A DNA stretch of 61,973 nucleotides from Deltaproteobacteria bacterium (GTDB lineage Bacteria; Myxococcota_A; Polyangia; Haliangiales; Haliangiaceae). Position numbers and translations under genes: made by a program. The stretch covers positions 1-61,973 of the forward strand of contig JACCTC010000312.1 in assembly GCA_013812655.1 (NCBI GenBank), read 5' to 3'. Of this stretch, positions 8,491-20,784 are shown in pieces; the first letter of the stretch is position 1; every line of letters begins with the position of its first letter. The notes beneath the pieces were generated by a model that saw nothing but the letters and a program-made list of their open reading frames with translations, did no database searches and was not told the DNA's origin.

Positions 8491-9786
8491 CTATTGTCGC
8501 GGATGACCGGGATCGGGGAAACCCTCCGCCGCGATCAAACGCTCCCCAAATGCATCGCGTAACCGCCCGCGATCGCCCGGCATCACGCGATCGCCGCTGA
8601 TCGCGAGCGTGCGGAGCCCGGCGAGCGCCGCGGCACCGGCGATCAGGGCGTCGACCGCCTCGGGGGCAAGCTCGGTCTCACCGAGATCGAGGTGGTCGAG
8701 CGCGTGCACCAGCGGCGAGCGGACGAGGCGCGGGCACAGCTCGGTGGGAAGCGGCGGGCCGGCGAGCCGCAGCGTCCGCAGGCGGGGCAGCTCGGTGCGC
8801 GCGAGGATCTGGACGAGCGCGCGGAGCTCGGCATCGGGATCGCGCCATGGATCGCCATCGTCACCGAACCCGAGCTCGAGCTCCGCGAGCTGCGGCATGT
8901 CCGCGAACCGCAGGCCGGCGAGCGTGCCCGACGAAGGATGTACCGGAATGAAGCGCAGGCGCAGCGCGAGCCGGACGAGCCGGGGCAGCGCGGCGCGGTC
9001 TAGCATCACCGGCGAGCCCTCGATCACGAGCTCCTCGAGCCACCGGTACGTCGGCAGCAGATCGCGCGCGTCGATCGCCTCGTGACCGAGGCCGCGATCC
9101 ACGATCACGAGGCGCCGGATCGGCGGTGGCCGTGCCGCGAACCCACGCGCGCTCTCGCTGCTCGGGTGCGGGCGCTCGCCGCGGCAGAGGATCTCGAACG
9201 CCTCCTCGGACGTCGTGGTCTCGATCGCGAGGTCGCGCAGGAACCGCCCTGACGGATGGTGCAGCAGCTCCCACAGCATGCCCTCGCACTCGTCGCCGGA
9301 GAGCCGCGCGGCGCGGATGAACCCGACGTCCCAGTCGAGGGCGGCGTGCTCGACGTGAAACGGCAGGAGCGAGCTGGCGTGATCGCGGAGCAGCGTGGCT
9401 TCGCGCTTCGCGAGCGCCGGGTCATCGGGCCGGTGCGCGCGCGCCCGCTGGATCAGGATCAGCTCGCCGCGCGGGTGCGCCTGCTCGACGAGCCAGTCGG
9501 CGTAGACCAGCGCGACCTCGACGTCGCCCGGGTTCGCCTGCAGCGCCGCCTCGAGCGCGTCATCGATCGGCTCGTCGAGGCCGTCGAGTGCGGTGTCGGC
9601 GCACGTCCAGCCGTCGCGCTGGTAGCCGGCGACGAGCTTGCGGTAGTGGCCGCGCACGCCGTACGCAGAGCCGGTGAACACCTCGAGCGCCGGCGCGTCC
9701 GCCTCGTCCTCGCCGAGGAAGCCGTACCGCATCATCAGGCGCGGCCACGGACCGGGCGGGTGCTGCGGCGCGAGCCACAGATCCAC
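8491..9786 (-). CDS. TIGR02996-domain protein with WGR-like N-terminus and leucine-rich C-terminus
   Basis: 431 residues from GTG at 9786. A TIGR02996 segment, DVEVALVYADWLVEQAHPRGELI, occurs near residues 100-125; a long Leu-rich region follows (LVIEGSPVML, LRTLRLAGPPLP, LRTLAISG), as in myxobacterial leucine-rich proteins. The N-terminus resembles a degenerate WGR domain (RYGFLGEDE ... YRKLVAGYQRDGW). This domain seems to extend about ten codons upstream of the GTG, in the deoC reading frame, right to the deoC stop, where only CTG could start it; the true start is therefore uncertain. Function unknown; a paralogue lies at 49584-50897. Confidence 0.78.
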   Translation of the reverse strand: MDLWLAPQHPPGPWPRLMMRYGFLGEDEADAPALEVFTGSAYGVRGHYRKLVAGYQRDGWTCADTALDGLDEPIDDALEAALQANPGDVEVALVYADWLVEQAHPRGELILIQRARAHRPDDPALAKREATLLRDHASSLLPFHVEHAALDWDVGFIRAARLSGDECEGMLWELLHHPSGRFLRDLAIETTTSEEAFEILCRGERPHPSSESARGFAARPPPIRRLVIVDRGLGHEAIDARDLLPTYRWLEELVIEGSPVMLDRAALPRLVRLALRLRFIPVHPSSGTLAGLRFADMPQLAELELGFGDDGDPWRDPDAELRALVQILARTELPRLRTLRLAGPPLPTELCPRLVRSPLVHALDHLDLGETELAPEAVDALIAGAAALAGLRTLAISGDRVMPGDRGRLRDAFGERLIAAEGFPDPGHPRQ

Positions 9787-9816
9787 GAACCGATCGTCGC
9801 GCTCGAACCGCGCCAG

Positions 9817-10731
<915 letters not shown>

Positions 10732-10740
10732 GGCCGCGCC

Positions 10741-10746
10741 ACTATA
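10741..10746 (-). promoter_or_regulatory. -10 element of deoC
   Basis: TATAGT on the minus strand, 9 bases upstream of the deoC ATG, in a GC-rich setting. No convincing -35. The short distance implies a leaderless or nearly leaderless mRNA. Confidence 0.5.
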
Positions 10747-10748
10747 GC

Positions 10749-12302
10749 TCACAGGTCTTTCACCATCCGGAAGGTGACGTCCTTTTGGCGGGCGTCGGGG
10801 CGCGTCAGCGTCTTGCCGTGGGCACGCACGGTCTTGCGCTTCTCGTCGGGCGAGTCGACCCACTCGAGGACGCCGTCGCGGACGATGAAGTTCGGCGTGA
10901 CCGCGGCGCGGTCCCACTCGTCGCTCGTCAACAGCCGGCCGCCGCGCGTGCGCACGTACGACTTCGCCTCGGTGTACGAGACGTTGACGACCGCATCCTC
11001 GGGCTTGCCGGGCTGCTCGTGCTTCGCGAACATCTCGCGATACGTCGCGAAGGTCAGCGGCTTGGCAGCTGCGAAGAACCATGGTGTGCCGTCCGCCTTG
11101 CGGACGAGCAGCATCCCGCTCGGCACGCTGGCCGGCGTGGCATCGACGGTGGCGACCGCGGCATCGCCAGGCGCGGCGGCGCTACCGGCCTGGCCCGTGG
11201 CCGGTTTCGTGCCGGTGTCGCGGCGCAGATAGACGACGAGGCCGGCCGCGAACAGCGCGAGGCAGACCAGGGTGACCGCGATCAGCCAACCGGGAACGCC
11301 ACGGCGCGCCGGGATATCCAGATCGCCCTCGCTGACCGTCGCCGAGTCATCGAGGGAGCCGGGACGCATGGGGCGGCCCTGGCGAAACCCGGGCAGCTCG
11401 ATCGGCCGCGAGCGCTCGCGCGAGGCGAGGAGCTGGGGAACCGCGTCGGGATCGAGCCGCGCCAGGATCTGCGTGATGCGCGCGATCAGGTCGTCGTAGC
11501 CCGGTCGCTCGGAGGCCTTCTTCGACATCATCAGCCGCGCGAGCTCGGCGAGCTCCTTGTTGACGGATGGGTTGGTGACGGACGCGTCGGGGGCCGGGTT
11601 GCGGAGGTGCCGCGCGACGACCTTGAGGTACTTGTCCTCGGCGGGCTTGCCGGTGCGAAATGGCGGGACGCCGGTCAGCAGGAAGTAGAGCGTGCCGCCG
11701 AGCGCATAGATATCGACCCGCTCGTCGATCGCCTCGCCGCGGGCCTGCTCGGGCGCGATGTAATCAGGGGTGCCGACGACGACACCCATCGCGGTCAGCG
11801 CGGGCTCGGCGCCCGGATCGACCGGCTTCGCGAGCCCGAAGTCGGTGACCTTGACCTTGCCGTCGGCGAGCCGCACCAGGTTCGACGGCTTGACGTCGCG
11901 ATGGATCAACCCGGCCTTCGCGGCGGCGGCGAGTCCATGCGCGGAGTCGAGCACGACGTGTGCGGCGGTCAGCGAGTCGAGCGGGCCGGTCTTCTCGACG
12001 GACGAGCCGAGATCCTGGCCGTCGAGCAGCTCCATCGCGATGTACGGCCGCTCGTCGTAGGTGCCGGTCGCGAACACCTGGACGACGTTGGGGTGGCTGA
12101 TCGCCGCGACCGCGCGGCCCTCGCGGATGAACCGCGCGCGCAGCTCGGGGCTATCGCGATGTTTCTCGGAGAGGATCTTGATCGCGACGCGCCGGTTGAG
12201 GCCGGTATCGATGCCACGAAACACCTCGCCCATCGATCCCGAGCCGATCGTTCCTTCGACGCGATACGCGCCCAGGATGGTCCCCGGCTGAGGATTCGGC
12301 AC
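10749..12302 (-). CDS. transmembrane Ser/Thr protein kinase with formylglycine-enzyme-like C-terminal domain
   Basis: 517 residues. Kinase domain at about 6-275: [10 protein letters not shown] (P-loop), [22 protein letters not shown] and [10 protein letters not shown] are all intact, so it should be active. After a linker a single membrane helix ([21 protein letters not shown]) leads to an exported part. That tail ([36 protein letters not shown]) follows the FGE-sulfatase/SUMF1 pattern in a shortened form, here probably a binding or sensor domain. I chose GTG at 12302, preceded by TAGGAT, since the kinase domain starts at once; a longer GTG at 12350 exists. Its stop lies 17 bases before the deoC start. 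Confidence 0.88.
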   Translation of the reverse strand: MPNPQPGTILGAYRVEGTIGSGSMGEVFRGIDTGLNRRVAIKILSEKHRDSPELRARFIREGRAVAAISHPNVVQVFATGTYDERPYIAMELLDGQDLGSSVEKTGPLDSLTAAHVVLDSAHGLAAAAKAGLIHRDVKPSNLVRLADGKVKVTDFGLAKPVDPGAEPALTAMGVVVGTPDYIAPEQARGEAIDERVDIYALGGTLYFLLTGVPPFRTGKPAEDKYLKVVARHLRNPAPDASVTNPSVNKELAELARLMMSKKASERPGYDDLIARITQILARLDPDAVPQLLASRERSRPIELPGFRQGRPMRPGSLDDSATVSEGDLDIPARRGVPGWLIAVTLVCLALFAAGLVVYLRRDTGTKPATGQAGSAAAPGDAAVATVDATPASVPSGMLLVRKADGTPWFFAAAKPLTFATYREMFAKHEQPGKPEDAVVNVSYTEAKSYVRTRGGRLLTSDEWDRAAVTPNFIVRDGVLEWVDSPDEKRKTVRAHGKTLTRPDARQKDVTFRMVKDL

Positions 12303-12461
12303 GGCGCATCCTAACAAGACGGCGGCGCTGTCGCCCGGATCGGGCACCACGATGTCACGAGCGTGAGCCGTCCTACGCTCGTGACATCCGGCGCGATGAA
12401 CCCGCGAGGCGGCGCAGAATTCCTAGAAGCGCCTCATGGGGCGCGTAGTAGCGTCCGCGCC

Positions 12462-14108
<1,647 letters not shown>

Positions 14109-14200
14109 GCTCACATCGCCGGCAGGTCCTTGCAGTTGCAGCGGCCAGTGGAGCCGTGATCCCACCGCTGTAACCGCCAGAAGAATTGCGAGCAGCGAGG

Positions 14201-16891
14201 CTAACGGCGTGGCGGCGGCTCGAGCAGGTAGAGGTCCGCCGAGACCATGTTGATCGTGCTGTAGACGACGTGCTCGCCGGCCTCGTCGATGCGCATCGCC
14301 GCAACGCGTGACTCGGGTGGCGTGATCTCGCTCCACAGCGTGCGCTCGCCCGAGGCGATGACCAGGCGGTGGATCGTCCACGTCGCCCCGCGGCGCAACA
14401 CGAACACCGCGGAGCCATCGCCGGTGAATGCGAGTGGCGTCTCCGGTTCGGCGACCGCAAGCTGCTTGTCTGCGCCGCCATTCGTGGCGAGCAGCCGGAT
14501 GCCGCCGGTCGGGTTCGCGAGCGCGATCCATGCACCATCCGGCGAGATCGGGTGGTGCTCGGTCCCGGGTAGCGCATCGGGTCCGACGGGCTTCGGGTCG
14601 CCACCCTGAAGATCCTGGACCCACAGCCGCATCGGCTTGTCGGCCTCGGCCGCGCGAAACGCGAGCCAGCGATCCGACCAGCTGATCGCGAGGAAGTCGT
14701 CAGCGTCGTAGCGCGCGATGCGGCCACGCGGAAGCTCGGTCGCTGCACCGCTCTCGAGATCGATGCGCCGCAACGACGGCGGACTGCCGGCGAGTGCGAT
14801 CACCGCCGGCGTGTCGCTGAGCATCGCGAGCCGGAACGCGTTATCGAGCGCGCGCGGCGGACCGTCGGTGCGGAGGAACGCGGCGTAGCCGTTGCGATCG
14901 GTGCCGGTCCCGCTGCCCTGCACGAACACCAGCCGCTTGCCGTCGCGGGACACGCCCTGGACCACCGCGCCGTCGAGCCAGCTCGCATCCTGCGGCGGCT
15001 GGCTGCGCGGGACGATGACCTGGCGGAACCGCACCTCGAACAGCGCGGCGAGCAGCTTGTTCCCGGCGACCTGCATGAGGCTCGCGGCCTTGTCGGTGTG
15101 GATCAGGAAGCGTTCGCGGCCATGCAGATCGATCCCGCGGAAGCCGTGATCCTGGGGCTGCGTCGAGTGCGTGGCGAACCACACCTCGTCCGCGTTGGCC
15201 CACGCGAGTCCGAAGATGCTCGTCGTGATCTTCGACCGCGCGACCTCCTTGCCCTTGACGTCGACGATCACGATCCGGCTGTCCGACGTCTCGTTCGCGG
15301 TCTCGCAGTACGCGATGTGTTTTCCGTCGGGAGAGATCCGCAGGAATCGCAACTGTCCCGGGTTCTCGACGATCTTGGTGCCGACCGGGAACTCGATCAC
15401 GTGGCGATCGGCGCGGACCACCGCGAGCAGGTCGCCGTCGGGGGCCCAGCTCGCATCGTGGACGTCCTGGGAGACGATTCGCGGCACGCTCTCGCCGGGT
15501 GCGCGGCGAAATGCGCCATCGGTGCCGCGGCTCATCGTCCCGCCGAGTCGATCGACGACGGCGAGCTCGCCCTTCGGCGAGATGTCGAGCAGCACGCCCT
15601 CGAAGAGCGGCTCCATTCCGGGGTGATCGACGCGCGAGCGCACGACGCGCGGCTTCACGTTGGGCGTGATCGAGTAGAGCACCGCAGTACCGCCGGGTTC
15701 GAGCCGCGCGTTCCAGGTACCCATCGCGTTGTACGTGATGCGGCGATAGACGACCCCGCCATCGACCCGCGACGGCCAGCTCTCGGTCGGGATCCGCTTG
15801 GTCGCCCGCCCGATCCACGCGGCCGCCGCGACCAGCGCGATCACGCCGCACACCGCCGCGATCTTCCACCGCGACGCCTTGGGCTTGCGCGTCGACATCG
15901 TGCGAACGTTGATCTCGGTCTCGGCGGTGCCGGTGGCGTTGCGCGCGACCTCGATCGCGCTGTTGCTGGCGCCGGGCGGCGGCGTGGTGACCGACGGTGG
16001 CCGCCGCAGCGCTGCAGCGCCGGCGTCGTCGAGCGCGTCGAGCGCGAACGCGAGATCGCTCGCGGACTGGAAGCGCGCCTGCGGCTCCTTCTCGAGGCAT
16101 CGCGTGATCAGGCGCTCGACCATCACCGGCACGCCCTCGCCGAGCGTCGGCGGCGGGTTCTTGAGGATGTTGTAGGACTCCTCGATCGTCGTCGCGGCCG
16201 CGAACGGACGACGGCCGGAGACCATCTCGTACAGCACGACGCCGAGCGAGAACACGTCGGTGCGCTCGTCGAGATTCGCGCCCTGCAGCTGCTCCGGGGA
16301 CATGTAGCCCGGCGTGCCGATCACCATGCCCGTCGAGGTCATCGGCGTGTCCGCGAGCGTCGGGCCGAGCGCCGGGCTCTCACCGGTCTTGTCCGTCGCC
16401 TCGGGCTCGTCGCGCCGCAGCTTCGCGATCCCGAAGTCGAGGATCTTGATCCGGCGATCGCGCGTGATGAACAGGTTGTCGGGCTTGATGTCGCGGTGGA
16501 TGATCTTCGCGCCGTGTGCCGCTGCGAGGCCACGTGCGACATCGGCGGCGATCGTCAGTGCCTGGCCGATCGGCAGCGCGCAGTCCGCCATCATCGCGCG
16601 CAGCGTGCGTCCCTCGAGAAGCTCGGTCACGATGAACGGCGAGCCCTCGTGGCTGCCGATGTCGTAGAGCGTGACCAGGTTCGGATGGTTCAGCGCGCCG
16701 ACCGCGCGGGCCTCCTGCTCGAAGCGCTTCAGGCGGTCGTCGTTCCCGGAGGGTGCCGTCGTCAGGACCTTGATCGCGACGGTCCGGCCAAGCCGGGTGT
16801 CGACGGCGCGGTAGACCTCACCCATCCCGCCACGACCGATCGTGCGCTGGATCTCGTAGGGCCCGACCCGCGTCCCGATCGCGAAGTTCAC
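14201..16891 (-). CDS. Ser/Thr protein kinase with TolB-like beta-propeller C-terminus
   Basis: 896 residues from GTG 16891 (TACAAT 9 bases upstream). Kinase domain at about 10-275 with IGRGGMGEVYR, VAIKVL, HRDIKPDNLF, ILDFGIAKL and SPEQ; all catalytic residues intact. One membrane helix follows near residue 330 (IAAVCGVIALVAAAAWIG). The remaining 550 residues contain repeated WD/TolB-type units (LRFLRISPDGKHIAYCE, ASWAPDGDLLAVV, EHHPISPDGAWIALA), so the exported part is probably a beta-propeller. Proteins of this plan are common in myxobacteria and acidobacteria; ligand unknown. The 92 bases to the convergent kinase gene hold nothing obvious. Confidence 0.92.
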   Translation of the reverse strand: MNFAIGTRVGPYEIQRTIGRGGMGEVYRAVDTRLGRTVAIKVLTTAPSGNDDRLKRFEQEARAVGALNHPNLVTLYDIGSHEGSPFIVTELLEGRTLRAMMADCALPIGQALTIAADVARGLAAAHGAKIIHRDIKPDNLFITRDRRIKILDFGIAKLRRDEPEATDKTGESPALGPTLADTPMTSTGMVIGTPGYMSPEQLQGANLDERTDVFSLGVVLYEMVSGRRPFAAATTIEESYNILKNPPPTLGEGVPVMVERLITRCLEKEPQARFQSASDLAFALDALDDAGAAALRRPPSVTTPPPGASNSAIEVARNATGTAETEINVRTMSTRKPKASRWKIAAVCGVIALVAAAAWIGRATKRIPTESWPSRVDGGVVYRRITYNAMGTWNARLEPGGTAVLYSITPNVKPRVVRSRVDHPGMEPLFEGVLLDISPKGELAVVDRLGGTMSRGTDGAFRRAPGESVPRIVSQDVHDASWAPDGDLLAVVRADRHVIEFPVGTKIVENPGQLRFLRISPDGKHIAYCETANETSDSRIVIVDVKGKEVARSKITTSIFGLAWANADEVWFATHSTQPQDHGFRGIDLHGRERFLIHTDKAASLMQVAGNKLLAALFEVRFRQVIVPRSQPPQDASWLDGAVVQGVSRDGKRLVFVQGSGTGTDRNGYAAFLRTDGPPRALDNAFRLAMLSDTPAVIALAGSPPSLRRIDLESGAATELPRGRIARYDADDFLAISWSDRWLAFRAAEADKPMRLWVQDLQGGDPKPVGPDALPGTEHHPISPDGAWIALANPTGGIRLLATNGGADKQLAVAEPETPLAFTGDGSAVFVLRRGATWTIHRLVIASGERTLWSEITPPESRVAAMRIDEAGEHVVYSTINMVSADLYLLEPPPRR

Positions 16892-16900
16892 CAGGCGTTG

Positions 16901-16906
16901 ATTGTA
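16901..16906 (-). promoter_or_regulatory. -10 element of the beta-propeller kinase gene
   Basis: TACAAT on the minus strand, 9 bases before the GTG at 16891. A clear -10 match without a good -35 at 16-18 bases. It supports the GTG start. Confidence 0.5.
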
Positions 16907-16997
16907 TGCGACGCGTCGTGTCCGCGATCAGCAAGGCACACATCGAAGTGCATGCATGGCCGCCGCAGGGGACTCGCGGACAGCTAAGCTGCCGCTC

Positions 16998-18110
16998 ATG
17001 GCACTGGCGTGGCGCGAGGAGCTCGAGACGTTGTTGCGGCCGTCCGCGGGAGGCGTCCACCTGGTGTCCACGGGTCGCGCCGCGCAGGCCAAGCTCCAGC
17101 GCGCGCTCTACGGCGTGGACAACGATGCCGACGTTCGCACCAGGTTCCTCGCCGCGCTCGACCGGATCCCGAGCGCGCGCGGCGTGATCCTCGGCATCCC
17201 CTCCGATGTCGGCGCGGGGTTCGTGCGCGGCGCCAACCTCGGGCCTCAGGTGATCCGCAGCGCGCTGCTCCAGCTCGTGCCCGACTGGTCTGCGCGGATC
17301 GCGGCGGCCGAAATCGTCGACATCGGTGACGTGTTCGTCGTCCCGCAGCTGCTTCACGACGACATGCTGTCGGAGGCGCAGCTGCGCGCGACCCGCACGG
17401 CGCTCTATCCGGCGCACCCCGACCTCGCGCTTCCGGTCTCGCCGCTATCGATCACCGAGCGCGTCCTCGATCTCGTGTTCGCGCAGAATCCCACCGTCGC
17501 GCCGTTCGTGATCGGCGGCGATCACTCGACGGCGTGGCCGGTGGTCTCGGCGCTGTCGCGTGCGCGCGGCGATCGCTGGGCGATCGTGCAGCCCGACGCA
17601 CATACCGATCTGCTCGAGCACCGGCTCGGCATCAAGTACTGCTTCGCGACGTGGTCCTATCACGCGAACGAGCTGCTCGGCCGCGACGGTCGGCTCGTGC
17701 AGGTCGGCACTCGCGCATCCGGGAAGGACCGCACGCACTGGGAGTCGACGCTCGGCGTGCGCCAGTTCTGGGCCGAGGAGTGCCGTCGCAAGCCGCGCGA
17801 GACGCTCGACGCCGTCATCGCGCACCTCGAGAGCGTCGGCGCGCAGTCGGTGTACTTCTCGAACGACATCGACGGCACCGACTCCGAGTTCGCGGACGCC
17901 ACCGGCACCCCCGAACCGTGGGGCCTGCAGCCCGACTGGGTGATGAAGTTGATCCAGCGCCTCGGCACCGAGATCGGGCTGCTCGGCGGTGACATCATGG
18001 AGGTCGCACCGCCGCTGCGGCAGATCCCGCGCGGCGCGAACAAGACCACGCTGCTCGCGGCGCGCTACCTGCGCGAGACCATCACGTCGACGCTGCGCTG
18101 CGACCTCTGA
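16998..18110 (+). CDS. arginase/agmatinase-family ureohydrolase
   Basis: 370 residues. Binuclear manganese ligands of the ureohydrolase fold are all visible: GGDHS, PDAHTDL and SNDIDGTDSEF, with a late LLGGDIMEVAPP. The expected reaction is hydrolysis of a guanidino compound (arginine, agmatine or formiminoglutamate) to urea or formamide. The protein is longer than typical agmatinases because of an N-terminal helical segment of about 50 residues. TAAGCT lies 7 bases before the ATG, which decides the start. It lies divergently next to one kinase and converges with a pseudokinase (17 bases between stops). Substrate not determinable. Confidence 0.9.
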   Translation: MALAWREELETLLRPSAGGVHLVSTGRAAQAKLQRALYGVDNDADVRTRFLAALDRIPSARGVILGIPSDVGAGFVRGANLGPQVIRSALLQLVPDWSARIAAAEIVDIGDVFVVPQLLHDDMLSEAQLRATRTALYPAHPDLALPVSPLSITERVLDLVFAQNPTVAPFVIGGDHSTAWPVVSALSRARGDRWAIVQPDAHTDLLEHRLGIKYCFATWSYHANELLGRDGRLVQVGTRASGKDRTHWESTLGVRQFWAEECRRKPRETLDAVIAHLESVGAQSVYFSNDIDGTDSEFADATGTPEPWGLQPDWVMKLIQRLGTEIGLLGGDIMEVAPPLRQIPRGANKTTLLAARYLRETITSTLRCDL

Positions 18111-18127
18111 TCCAGTCCTCGGTGTGC

Positions 18128-20470
18128 TCAGGTTTCGGGCTTGAAGCGGATCGTCATCGAGATCCGCGCGGTGCCCGAAGCCGGCGCTTGCTGCGTCCGG
18201 ATCTCGGCGGTCGCGCTCGCCGCACACTGCGCGAGTGCATCGAGAGGCCCGCCGCCGATCGCACGGACCTTGGTCGCCGCGCGCGTCTGGTCGATCTCGA
18301 AGCCGATCTGCATCTCGATCGTCGGCGAGGTCTGGCGCGTCCTCGCCGAGGTGCGGTAGCAGGCGCGCAACGCACCGAGTGTACGCTCGACACCGCGTCG
18401 CACGACCGCGTCGGCGAGCGGTCCTTTGACCACCAGGCTCGCGATCGTCGCGGTGGCCTCGAAGCGTGTGGCAGCCGGCGGATCAGTCGGCGGGAACAGG
18501 CCGGGGTGGGGTGGCTTGAGCCGCGGCTTCGCTGGCTCGGTGGCGATCACCTCGGTCGCGACGGTCTCGACGTTCGCGACGTTCGGTCTGGTGCTCGGCT
18601 CCACCGGCGCGACGGACTGCTTGCGCGCCGGCGCGTGACGCGCGGGGCGGCTCCTGCCCGGGGCCTCAGCGGCTCGCGGTGCGGCGGTCGGCACCGTCAA
18701 CGCGGCGCGCTTCGTCGTCTTCATGACGACCTCGGTGGGAGGCGCCGGATGCGCGGTGATCACCGGCGGCAGATCGGCGGGCTCGTGGACGTTGCGCCAG
18801 ATCACCCACGCCGACAGCAGGACCCCGAGCGTGACGGCGACGGCGAGCGCGACCGGCATCCGCGGCAACCCGCGTGGCAGCGGGAGGCGCTGCCTGATCC
18901 TGGTGCGGACGACGTCGATCAACCGGAACTGCGAATTTCGGACCTCGACGAACCGAGGTGCGGCCTCGGCGTTCCGCGCGGCAGGCGGCGGCAGCACCGG
19001 CTGCTTGGCCGCAACCGCAACCGGCAGGCGGCGCATGATCGAGTCGCGCGGGTCGCTCGGCGGCGGCGTCGCGTACACGTCCTCGCTCGCGTCCTCGAGA
19101 TCGAAGTCGAGATCGATGTCGATCGTCACATACTCGCGGATCGACGCAGTCGTCGCCGGAGGGGGCGCGGGCACGCGCGGTGGCGGTGTGGGCGCCCGCG
19201 GCGGGGTGATCATTCCGTTCGGCCGCGCGATCGCACGGGCCAGCGCGGCTCCCTTGAGCGGCGGCTGGCGCACGGTCGTGCGTGCGTTGTCGTCGGGCAC
19301 GTATTGCGGATCCACGGTCGGTGCGGTCGGTGCGGTCGGTGCGGCGAGCGGCAGGATGCGGTCGACGACGGTGTTCGGAGGCGGCAGCGTGCCGGTCGCA
19401 ACCTGGCTCCGCGGGAACGGTCGCGCGAGCGGCACCGGGCCGTGCCACATGGGTGGAGCGACCGGCGGGGTGACGTCGATGCGCTCGAGCTCGACGGAGC
19501 CGTGCGCGAGCACGCTGCGCGGCGCGGTATCGGCGCCCATCGAAAACGCCTGTGTCACCGTCGCGCCCAGCGTTGCCGGCGATGCCGTGGGCCAGCGCGA
19601 CCACAGGAACGTCTCGAGATCCGCGAGCAGATCGCCGGCGGTCTGATAGCGGTCGTCGCGATCGCGCTGGAGGGCGCGGAGCAAGATCGCCTCGAGCTCG
19701 CGCGGGTAGCCGCGCCGCAGCTCGGACGGTCGCGGTACGTCGCCGCGCATGATCCGCGTCATGATCTGCGGATCGGTTGCGTCACTCCCGAACAGCCGCG
19801 ACCCGGACGTCAGCTCGTAGAGCAACATGCCGACCGCGAACAGATCGCTGCGCGCATCGAGTGATTCGCCGAGGGCGCGCTCGGGGCACAGGTAGCCGGG
19901 TGCGTCGGTGCGCGCCGGCTTGCCGTAGTGCGCGGGCGTCGGGGCGCCAAAGCTCGTCAGCTTGATCGTGCCGTCGTTGCCGAGCAACACCTTCGATGCC
20001 GTGAGCTCGCGATGCAGCACGGGCTGGGGAACGCCGCGGTTGTCGGTCAGATGATGGGCGTAGTCGAGCGCGCTGCAGATCTCGATGCCGATCAGCAGCG
20101 CGCCATCGAGCGACACCGTGCGGCGCTTGAGCGCGAGCACGTCGATCAGCTGGCGGAGGTCCGCGCCGCGCACGTACTCCATCGTGTAATAGTCATCGAG
20201 GTCGCTCTCGACGAGCTCGTGCACGCGCACGATCGACGGGTGCTCGAGCCGCGCCGCGATCCGCGCCTCGGCGCGAAACCGTTCGACGTGCGCCGCGTCG
20301 GTCGCGAGCGCGCGCGGCAGGCGCTTGACGACCACGAGGTCGGCGCCGTTTCCACTCGGCGAGATCAGGGACAGCTCGCTCGTGCTGTTCGCGACGAGCT
20401 CGCGGATCACGCGGTACGGCCGGTCATCGCGCTCGACCACCGGATCAAGCGAGGTCGTGGTAGAGGGCAT
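18128..20470 (-). CDS. transmembrane pseudokinase with AgmX/TonB-like C-terminal domain
   Basis: 780 residues from ATG 20470, preceded by TAGCGT at 7 bases; a TTG 30 bases earlier is less likely. The kinase fold (about 15-270) keeps the VVVK lysine (49) and helix-C Glu (68) but lacks a proper Gly loop. The catalytic loop reads HRELTASK in place of HRDLKPxN and the metal loop reads SFG in place of DFG, so phosphotransfer is very unlikely. A low-complexity Pro-rich linker contains three 9-bp repeats. Then come a membrane helix (VALAVAVTLGVLLSAWVIW) and a C-terminal domain with IEMQIGFEIDQT ... AQCA, as in the TonB-like ends of myxobacterial AgmX/PglI proteins. Confidence 0.88.
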   Translation of the reverse strand: MPSTTTSLDPVVERDDRPYRVIRELVANSTSELSLISPSGNGADLVVVKRLPRALATDAAHVERFRAEARIAARLEHPSIVRVHELVESDLDDYYTMEYVRGADLRQLIDVLALKRRTVSLDGALLIGIEICSALDYAHHLTDNRGVPQPVLHRELTASKVLLGNDGTIKLTSFGAPTPAHYGKPARTDAPGYLCPERALGESLDARSDLFAVGMLLYELTSGSRLFGSDATDPQIMTRIMRGDVPRPSELRRGYPRELEAILLRALQRDRDDRYQTAGDLLADLETFLWSRWPTASPATLGATVTQAFSMGADTAPRSVLAHGSVELERIDVTPPVAPPMWHGPVPLARPFPRSQVATGTLPPPNTVVDRILPLAAPTAPTAPTVDPQYVPDDNARTTVRQPPLKGAALARAIARPNGMITPPRAPTPPPRVPAPPPATTASIREYVTIDIDLDFDLEDASEDVYATPPPSDPRDSIMRRLPVAVAAKQPVLPPPAARNAEAAPRFVEVRNSQFRLIDVVRTRIRQRLPLPRGLPRMPVALAVAVTLGVLLSAWVIWRNVHEPADLPPVITAHPAPPTEVVMKTTKRAALTVPTAAPRAAEAPGRSRPARHAPARKQSVAPVEPSTRPNVANVETVATEVIATEPAKPRLKPPHPGLFPPTDPPAATRFEATATIASLVVKGPLADAVVRRGVERTLGALRACYRTSARTRQTSPTIEMQIGFEIDQTRAATKVRAIGGGPLDALAQCAASATAEIRTQQAPASGTARISMTIRFKPET
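19316..19342. repeat. three tandem 9-bp units in the pseudokinase linker
   Basis: GGTCGGTGC repeated three times exactly, coding an Ala-Pro-Thr repeat. Unit length is a multiple of three, so slippage would change linker length without shifting frame. Confidence 0.85.
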
Positions 20471-20784
20471 CGTGACCACGCTAGTGATCTTCGTCGACAA
20501 GATCGAGATCGATGATTTTCGCGCGCGCGCTTACGCGATTACGATCGTCTTCGACGGCACGAAGAGACCGCGATTCATGATCGGTTCTTGCCTCCGCGAA
20601 CGTAACCGTACGACCGCGCACCATCACGAGGTCGGGCGATCCGTATTGCGTGGGCTGCCCCACCGCCACTTCACGAATGTGGTGGTCGAGGTGCGTACGC
20701 CGGTCCCGCGGCCCTACACCCGCGGTCCTCGAAGACGCGAGATCGGCTGAGCGGCCTTCGCCGGTCCGAGCCCGGCGGTCGCGA
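20471..20784. other. intergenic region between EI24 gene and pseudokinase
   Basis: 314 bases. It contains the TAGCGT element (20478-20483) for the pseudokinase. A 62-codon minus-strand frame at 20481-20669 overlaps the pseudokinase upstream region but resembles nothing and has no clear ribosome site, so I do not call it. A short AT-richer patch with GCGCGCGC lies near 20515-20535. No terminator or RNA gene recognised. Confidence 0.5.

Noticed and set aside
15098..16987. Long plus-strand frame antisense to the beta-propeller kinase
   Set aside because: No motif, repeated Arg/Asp/Leu composition; the kinase on the opposite strand is certain.
20481..20669. 62-codon frame before the pseudokinase
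   Set aside because: No similarity, signal or conserved spacing.
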